This document shows, in pieces, positions 6,925-14,390 of a DNA stretch of 14,390 bases. Numbering within the stretch: the stretch's first letter is position 1; each line of letters starts with the position of its first letter. Below the pieces are notes generated by a model. That model saw only the letters and a program-made list of their open reading frames with translations, searched no databases and had not been told where the DNA came from. Origin of the DNA: JBFKUL01 sp041635755 (GTDB lineage: Bacteria; Pseudomonadota; Gammaproteobacteria; Burkholderiales; SG8-39); assembly GCA_041635755.1 (NCBI GenBank), contig JBFKUL010000054.1, forward strand, positions 1-14,390, read 5' to 3'. The position numbers and the translations under genes were made by a program.

Positions 6925-9014
6925 GTACCAGAACCGCTTTCCATGCGCTCGTGCTGTGGTTCGCCGGGATGGGCATCGCGCTCGCCCAAGCGAACAGTAT
7001 CGAGGCGTTCGACGTCACGCAGCAGGGCGGAAAGCTCGTCGTGCGTGTTACCACCAAGGAGCCGCTGAAAGGCGTGCCGCCGAACTTTACGGTGGCCACC
7101 CCGGCCCGCATCGCCTTCGACTTCGCCAATACGGTCAACGCGCTCGGTCGCTCGAGCCAGGATATCGGCGAAGGGGAGCTGCGCAGCATGAACGTTGTGC
7201 AGGGCGCCGATCGCACTCGCTTGGTCCTCAATCTGCGCCGACCGGTGGTTCACGAGGCGATCGTGGACGGCAGAAGGCTCGTGATCACGCTCGAGCCGCC
7301 AGTAGTCGCGTCGAGTGGCTCGTCCGACAAAGTGGCGCATTTCGCCGAAGGCAGAGCCGACGCCAAGCACGCCATCCGCGAGATCGATTTCAGGCGCGGC
7401 CGCTCGGGCGAAGGTCGCGTAGTGGTAGACCTTTCCGACAGCACAACCGGCATCGACATCCGGCAGCAAGGCCAGAACATCGTCGTCGAGTTCCTCAAGA
7501 CCTCGTTGCCGGAGAACCTGCGCCGGCGCTACGACGTCGTGGATTTCGCCACCCCCGTGCAGACCGTAAGCGCATTCCAGCAGGGCGATAACGTGCGCAT
7601 GGTGATCGAGCCCAAAGGCCAGTTCGAGCACAACGCATATCAGTCCGATACCCAGTTCGTGCTCGAGGTGAAGGCCGTGGCGCAAGACCCCACGCGGCTC
7701 TCCCAGCGGGGCCGCTACACCGGCGAGAAGCTCTCGCTCAACTTCCAGAACGTGGAAGTGCGCGCGGTGCTCAACGTCATCGCCGACTTCACGGACCTCA
7801 ATATCATTACGAGCGACACCGTCACCGGCAACATCACGCTGCGCCTGAAGGATGTGCCTTGGGATCAGGCGCTCGAGATCATCCTGCAGACGCGCGGCCT
7901 GGACAGCCGCAAGAACGGCAACGTGATCTGGATCGCACCGCGTGACGAACTCGCGACGCGCGAGAAGCTCGCGCTCGAGGCACAGCAGCAGATCACGGAC
8001 CTGGAGCAGACGCGCACCGAGTCGTTCCAGATGAACTACCAGAAGGCCGCGGACGTGCAGAAGCTGCTCTCCGATTCGGCGCAGCGGATCTTGTCCAAGC
8101 GCGGCAGCGCCGTGGTCGATGCGCGCACCAATACGCTGTTCGTGCAAGACGTGCCAAGCCGGCTCGAGGAAGTCCGCAAGCTGATCGCGAAGATCGACGT
8201 CGCGGTGCGCCAGGTCATGATCGAGGCGCGTATCGTTGAGGCGAACGACACGTTCAGCAAGAATCTCGGAGCACGGATGGGTTTCCACGACCGCTCGCCG
8301 GCCGGTCACCGCATTCTCGGCAACAACAGCCCGCGCTTCCAGTTCGGCGGCTCGCTTGCCGACACCGGGTTCCACACCGGCCAGGCGGCGACCACGCCGA
8401 ACTTCCTCACGGAATCGACCAGCGTGAATCTGCCGGCGACCGGATTGAACAGTTTTCAGGCGGGGCAGTTCTCGTTCATTCTGTTCAACAGCAGCCTGAC
8501 CCAGTTTCTCAACCTCGAAATCAACGCGCTCGAGGCAGACGGCAAGGGCAAGGTAATCGCCAGCCCGCGCGTGCTGACCGCGGACCAGATCGAGGCGCTC
8601 ATCGAGCAGGGCACGGAAATTCCGTACCAGTCGGCAACGTCCTCGGGCGCGACCGCGGTCTCGTTCCGCAAAGCCAACCTGTCGCTCAAGGTGAAACCGC
8701 AGATCACGCCCGATGGCAATATCATCATGACGCTGGACGTCAACAAGGATCAGCCGGGCGTGCTGACACCGGCCGGGGTGCAGATCAACACCAAGCACGT
8801 GAAGACCGAAGTGCTGGTCGAGAACGGCGGCACGGTGGTCATCGGCGGCATCTACGAGCAGACGGACCGCACTGACGTGACCAAGGTGCCGTTCTTTGGT
8901 GATCTGCCTGGCGTGGGCTTGTTCTTCCGCAACAAGTCGACCACTTCGAGCAAGACCGAGCTGCTGGTGTTCATCACGCCGAGAATCGTGAACGAGCGGC
9001 TCACGATACGCTAA
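6921..9014 (+). CDS. pilQ: Type IV pilus secretin PilQ
   Basis: A 697-residue outer-membrane secretin that forms the multimeric gate through which the pilus leaves the cell. From the ATG at 6921: signal peptide about 1-22 (cleavage near ALAQA); two AMIN domains (about 27-125 and 153-250) that bind peptidoglycan; an N0/STN domain (about 269-342, starting LSLNFQNVEVRAVLNVIADF); an N1 secretin domain (about 366-428, with DARTNTLFVQDVPSRLEEV); and the secretin barrel (about 430-691), including ASPRVLT (547-553), VENGGTVVIGGIYEQ (633-647), the hallmark VPFFGDLPGVGLFF (656-669) and TELLVFITPRIV at the end. All expected domains are present. It is the last gene of the operon; three hairpins follow its stop. 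Confidence 0.97.
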   Translation: MSTRTAFHALVLWFAGMGIALAQANSIEAFDVTQQGGKLVVRVTTKEPLKGVPPNFTVATPARIAFDFANTVNALGRSSQDIGEGELRSMNVVQGADRTRLVLNLRRPVVHEAIVDGRRLVITLEPPVVASSGSSDKVAHFAEGRADAKHAIREIDFRRGRSGEGRVVVDLSDSTTGIDIRQQGQNIVVEFLKTSLPENLRRRYDVVDFATPVQTVSAFQQGDNVRMVIEPKGQFEHNAYQSDTQFVLEVKAVAQDPTRLSQRGRYTGEKLSLNFQNVEVRAVLNVIADFTDLNIITSDTVTGNITLRLKDVPWDQALEIILQTRGLDSRKNGNVIWIAPRDELATREKLALEAQQQITDLEQTRTESFQMNYQKAADVQKLLSDSAQRILSKRGSAVVDARTNTLFVQDVPSRLEEVRKLIAKIDVAVRQVMIEARIVEANDTFSKNLGARMGFHDRSPAGHRILGNNSPRFQFGGSLADTGFHTGQAATTPNFLTESTSVNLPATGLNSFQAGQFSFILFNSSLTQFLNLEINALEADGKGKVIASPRVLTADQIEALIEQGTEIPYQSATSSGATAVSFRKANLSLKVKPQITPDGNIIMTLDVNKDQPGVLTPAGVQINTKHVKTEVLVENGGTVVIGGIYEQTDRTDVTKVPFFGDLPGVGLFFRNKSTTSSKTELLVFITPRIVNERLTIR

Positions 9015-9018
9015 CAAG

Positions 9019-9047
9019 AGTAGGACGCGCCTCCTCCTCGTCCTACT
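9019..9047 (+). other. First hairpin after pilQ
   Basis: AGTAGGACG (9019-9027) and CGTCCTACT (9039-9047) are perfectly complementary, giving a 9-bp stem with an 11-nt pyrimidine-rich loop, only four bases after the pilQ stop codon. No T tract follows, so it is not a terminator by itself. It could protect the 3' end of the pil mRNA. Confidence 0.6.
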
Positions 9048-9048
9048 G

Positions 9049-9066
9049 GCCGCGCTGAACCGCGGC
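9049..9066 (+). other. Second hairpin after pilQ
   Basis: GCCGCG (9049-9054) pairs with CGCGGC (9061-9066) around a 6-nt CTGAAC loop. It sits one base after the first hairpin and four bases before the terminator stem. Confidence 0.5.
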
Positions 9067-9070
9067 ATTT

Positions 9071-9100
9071 CGGCCGGGTTTTTCCCGGCCGTTTCTTTTT
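9071..9100 (+). terminator. Intrinsic terminator of the pilMNOPQ operon
   Basis: CGGCCGGG (9071-9078), loop TTTTT, and CCCGGCCG (9084-9091) make a perfect 8-bp, all-GC stem, followed at once by TTTCTTTTT (9092-9100). This is a textbook Rho-independent terminator on the plus strand. It should separate pilQ from aroK transcription, so aroK needs its own promoter. Confidence 0.93.
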
Positions 9101-9112
9101 CCGGCCGCCCGA

Positions 9113-9118
9113 TACAAT
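9113..9118 (+). promoter_or_regulatory. Probable -10 box for aroK-aroB
   Basis: TACAAT matches five of six bases of the sigma-70 -10. It lies just past the pilQ terminator and ends 7 nt before the aroK GTG. No good -35 is seen 16-18 bp upstream, where the terminator T tract lies. A start site at the usual distance would fall on or next to the GTG at 9125, giving a leaderless mRNA. Confidence 0.5.
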
Positions 9119-9124
9119 AGGCCG

Positions 9125-9664
9125 GTGAAATCGGGCGGCAACATAATTCTGGTCGGCATGATGGGTGCGGGCAAAAGCACCGTCGGTCGAGTGCTCGCGC
9201 GGCGGCTCAAGTGGCGTTTCATCGATTCGGATCACGAGATCGAGCGCCGCTGCGGGGTCAAGATTCCGGTGATCTTCGAGATCGAGGGCGAGGCAGGCTT
9301 TCGCGCCCGCGAGACGCAGATCATTGCGGAGTTGACCGCGCTAGAAGGCGTGGTGCTTGCAACCGGGGGCGGCGTGGTGCTTTCGGAGGAGAACCGGCGC
9401 CACCTTGGTGCGCAGGGCACCGTGGTGTACCTCTGGGCGCGACCCGAGCATCTTTTCGAGCGCGTGCGCCAGGACAAGAACCGGCCGCTGCTCGCGACCG
9501 CGGATCCGATGACGCGATTGCAAGAACTCTACACGGAGCGCGATCCGCTCTACCGCAGCGTTGCGGACTTGGTCATCGAAACGGGAACGCAAAGCGTTCA
9601 GGCGCTGACGCGCGACCTGCTCGAGCGCCTCAAGGCGCTCGAGCCCGGACTGCCGGTGGGATAG
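9125..9664 (+). CDS. aroK: Shikimate kinase
   Basis: A 179-residue cytosolic P-loop kinase that phosphorylates shikimate to shikimate 3-phosphate. The Walker A loop is GMMGAGKST (11-19). Shikimate-binding residues are D34 of the DSD motif (34-36), R60 of GFRARE, and the GGG of ATGGGVV (79-85). The LID arginine is R120 in KNRPLL, and R139 in RDPLY is the conserved late arginine. Length is normal. The start must be the GTG at 9125: the next start codons are ATGs inside the Walker A loop, which would remove the first beta strand, and no in-frame start codon lies between the terminator T tract and 9125. No Shine-Dalgarno is visible. The aroB ATG follows the TAG with no intervening base. Confidence 0.95.
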   Translation: MKSGGNIILVGMMGAGKSTVGRVLARRLKWRFIDSDHEIERRCGVKIPVIFEIEGEAGFRARETQIIAELTALEGVVLATGGGVVLSEENRRHLGAQGTVVYLWARPEHLFERVRQDKNRPLLATADPMTRLQELYTERDPLYRSVADLVIETGTQSVQALTRDLLERLKALEPGLPVG

Positions 9665-10768
9665 ATGACCGAAACGCTGCGCGTCGCGCTCGCTGAGCGC
9701 ACCTACCCCATCCACATCGGCGCCGGCCTGATCGACGAGCCGGCGCACTATCGGCCGCATCTTGCCGGGGCCCGAGCGGCCATTGTCACGGATCAGACGG
9801 TGGCCCCGCTTTACCTTGCGCGGGTGCGCCGCGCGGTCGAGCAGACCGGGTCTCGGGCGCTCGAGATCGTGATCGAACCAGGCGAGGCGGCAAAACGCTG
9901 GGCGGTGCTTGACCAGGTGATCGACCGGATGCTCGCGGCGCGCTGCGACCGCCAAACGCTCGTTGTCGCGCTTGGCGGTGGGGTCGTAGGGGATCTTGCC
10001 GGTTTCGCCGCCGCGGTCTATCAGCGCGGCGTGCCCTACATCCAGGTGCCGACCACGCTGCTCGCCCAGGTGGACTCGTCGGTCGGAGGCAAGACGGCGA
10101 TCAATCACGCGCGCGGCAAGAACATGGTCGGTGCGTTTCATCAGCCGCGGGCCGTGATTGCGGATGTCGGTACCCTCGCTACGCTTCCGGCGCGCGAATT
10201 GCGTGCCGGGCTGGGCGAAGTCATCAAGCACGGTATTTCACTCGACGCGCCGTTCGTCCGCTGGCTGGAGACGAACATGGAGCGGTTGCTGGCGCACGAT
10301 CCGGACACATTGACTCACGCGGTGCGCCGTTCCTGCGAGCTGAAGGCCGCGATCGTTGCGGCCGATGAACGCGAGACCGGAGCGCGCGCGTTACTGAACC
10401 TCGGGCATACCTTCGGTCACGCCATAGAAGCGGGCATGGGCTATGGCGCGTGGTTGCACGGCGAGGCGGTGGCGGCCGGCATGATCATGGCCGCCGAGCT
10501 CTCGGCGCGCGCCGGCATGATCGGCGCCGCAGAGGTACGCCGCGTGCGCGAGCTCGTAGCGCGCGCAGGCCTGCCGACCGAGGGGCCGGCGCTTTCGCCC
10601 GAGCGCTATCTTGAGCTGATGGCCGTCGACAAGAAGGCCTCGGGCGGCAAGCTGCGGTTCGTGGTTCTTGAGGCGATCGGGCGTGCCGCCTTGCGCGGCG
10701 ACATCAGTGAAGAGCTCGTGCGTCAGACGCTCGTTGCCTGCGCGGCCAGCACTGCTGCGGCGCAATAA
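9665..10768 (+). CDS. aroB: 3-dehydroquinate synthase
   Basis: A 367-residue cytosolic enzyme that converts DAHP to 3-dehydroquinate, the second step of the shikimate pathway, using NAD+ and a divalent metal. The NAD-binding glycine-rich segment is ALGGGVVGDLAGF (102-114), followed by QVPTTLLAQVDSSVGGKTAIN (127-147) and GKNMVGAFHQP (151-161), which carry the substrate-binding residues. Metal ligands are E185 in GLGEVIKHG, H248 in NLGHTFGHAIE and H265 in LHGEAVAAGM. All are intact and length is typical. The ATG abuts the aroK stop, with a purine-rich GGTGGGA just upstream; coupled translation is likely. The product's pathway matches its neighbour, and aroK-aroB pairs are common in proteobacteria. 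Confidence 0.97.
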   Translation: MTETLRVALAERTYPIHIGAGLIDEPAHYRPHLAGARAAIVTDQTVAPLYLARVRRAVEQTGSRALEIVIEPGEAAKRWAVLDQVIDRMLAARCDRQTLVVALGGGVVGDLAGFAAAVYQRGVPYIQVPTTLLAQVDSSVGGKTAINHARGKNMVGAFHQPRAVIADVGTLATLPARELRAGLGEVIKHGISLDAPFVRWLETNMERLLAHDPDTLTHAVRRSCELKAAIVAADERETGARALLNLGHTFGHAIEAGMGYGAWLHGEAVAAGMIMAAELSARAGMIGAAEVRRVRELVARAGLPTEGPALSPERYLELMAVDKKASGGKLRFVVLEAIGRAALRGDISEELVRQTLVACAASTAAAQ

Positions 10769-10790
10769 CACACACTGCACTCCCAAGCCC

Positions 10791-10819
10791 TTGTAGCAGC
10801 GAACCTTAGGCGGTATATT
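10791..10819 (+). promoter_or_regulatory. Probable sigma-70 promoter of gltB
   Basis: TTGTAG (10791-10796) as -35 (four of six consensus bases), a 17-bp spacer, and TATATT (10814-10819) as -10 (five of six). Transcription would begin near 10826, giving a leader of about 65 nt to the GTG at 10891. It is the best-matched sigma-70 pair in the window. Confidence 0.65.
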
Positions 10820-10841
10820 TCCCGGTTCGCCCGCCGTTTTT
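10809..10841 (+). terminator. Possible weak terminator after aroB, overlapping the gltB promoter
   Basis: GGCGG (10809-10813) can pair with CCGCC (10831-10835), followed by G and five T (10837-10841). The loop is long (17 nt), so the hairpin is only moderately plausible. An alternative pairing, GAACC (10801-10805) with GGTTC (10824-10828), would cross it. Confidence 0.3.
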
Positions 10842-10878
10842 GTGCATAGCGACGAACGGCGCAAGATCTATATAGATC
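10832..10878 (+). promoter_or_regulatory. Structured leader of gltB: stem-loop plus 14-bp palindrome
   Basis: Downstream of the predicted start site, CGCCGTT (10832-10838) and AACGGCG (10855-10861) form a perfect 7-bp inverted repeat with a 16-nt loop. Three bases later comes a perfect 14-bp palindrome, GATCTATATAGATC (10865-10878), directly before the AAGGG ribosome binding site (10879-10883). In RNA the palindrome could fold into a 5-bp stem with an ATAT loop; in DNA it could be a dimer-binding operator. It matches no riboswitch or operator that I recognise. Confidence 0.5.
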
Positions 10879-10883
10879 AAGGG
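10879..10883 (+). promoter_or_regulatory. gltB ribosome binding site
   Basis: AAGGG lies 7 nt before the GTG at 10891 and 13 nt before the in-frame ATG at 10897. The spacing favours the GTG, but the two starts differ by only two residues. Confidence 0.5.
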
Positions 10884-10890
10884 TTTATCC

Positions 10891-14390
<3,500 letters not shown>

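Noticed and set aside
6786..9068. A 760-codon open frame on the minus strand covering all of pilQ
   Set aside because: It mirrors the codon structure of pilQ, which is unmistakable by domain content. The antisense protein is Arg/His/Leu/Val-rich with no recognisable domain, as expected for a high-GC shadow frame.
10869..10874. TATATA in the palindrome as a gltB -10 box
   Set aside because: The nearest -35-like hexamer is 23 bp away, and the start would leave only about 10 nt before the GTG; the pair at 10791-10819 is far better.

Overview
The window looks like ordinary chromosomal core DNA from a high-GC proteobacterium, most likely a betaproteobacterium. The reasons are the gene order (lysA-lptM facing cyaY, then a PBP1A gene facing pilMNOPQ, followed by aroK, aroB and gltB), the protein sequences, and consistent GC-rich codon use throughout. 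The pil-aro-glt linkage also occurs in pseudomonads, but cyaY/lysA placed directly beside mrcA-pilM fits betaproteobacteria better. I see no tRNA, rRNA, CRISPR array, insertion sequence, prophage or other sign of transfer.

Layout. Positions 1-1164 (minus) hold the 5' two thirds of lysA, preceded by the small lipoprotein gene lptM. A 50-bp gap separates them from cyaY (1215-1535, plus). mrcA (1580-3898, minus) converges on cyaY. A 172-bp divergent control region (3899-4070) lies between mrcA and pilM. It has a perfect TATAAT for mrcA, and on the pilM side a hairpin touching the ribosome binding site. pilM, pilN, pilO, pilP and pilQ (4071-9014, plus) form a tight operon with three ATGA stop/start overlaps and one 3-nt gap. 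After pilQ come three hairpins in a row, the last a textbook intrinsic terminator. aroK starts at a GTG only 7 nt after a TACAAT box, so its mRNA may be leaderless. aroB follows aroK with no gap. A good sigma-70-like promoter and a structured leader precede gltB, which runs off the right edge.

Function. PilM, N, O and P form the inner-membrane alignment complex of the type IV pilus, and PilQ is the outer-membrane secretin through which the pilus passes. PBP1A builds and crosslinks peptidoglycan, and its divergent position next to the pilus genes is conserved. AroK and AroB act in the shikimate pathway, GltB assimilates ammonia into glutamate, LysA makes lysine from diaminopimelate (itself a peptidoglycan precursor), CyaY modulates iron-sulfur cluster assembly, and LptM assists LPS-transport assembly.

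I found no undescribed multi-gene system. The points worth a second look are regulatory: the gltB leader, the aroK start, the post-pilQ hairpin array and the pilM leader.
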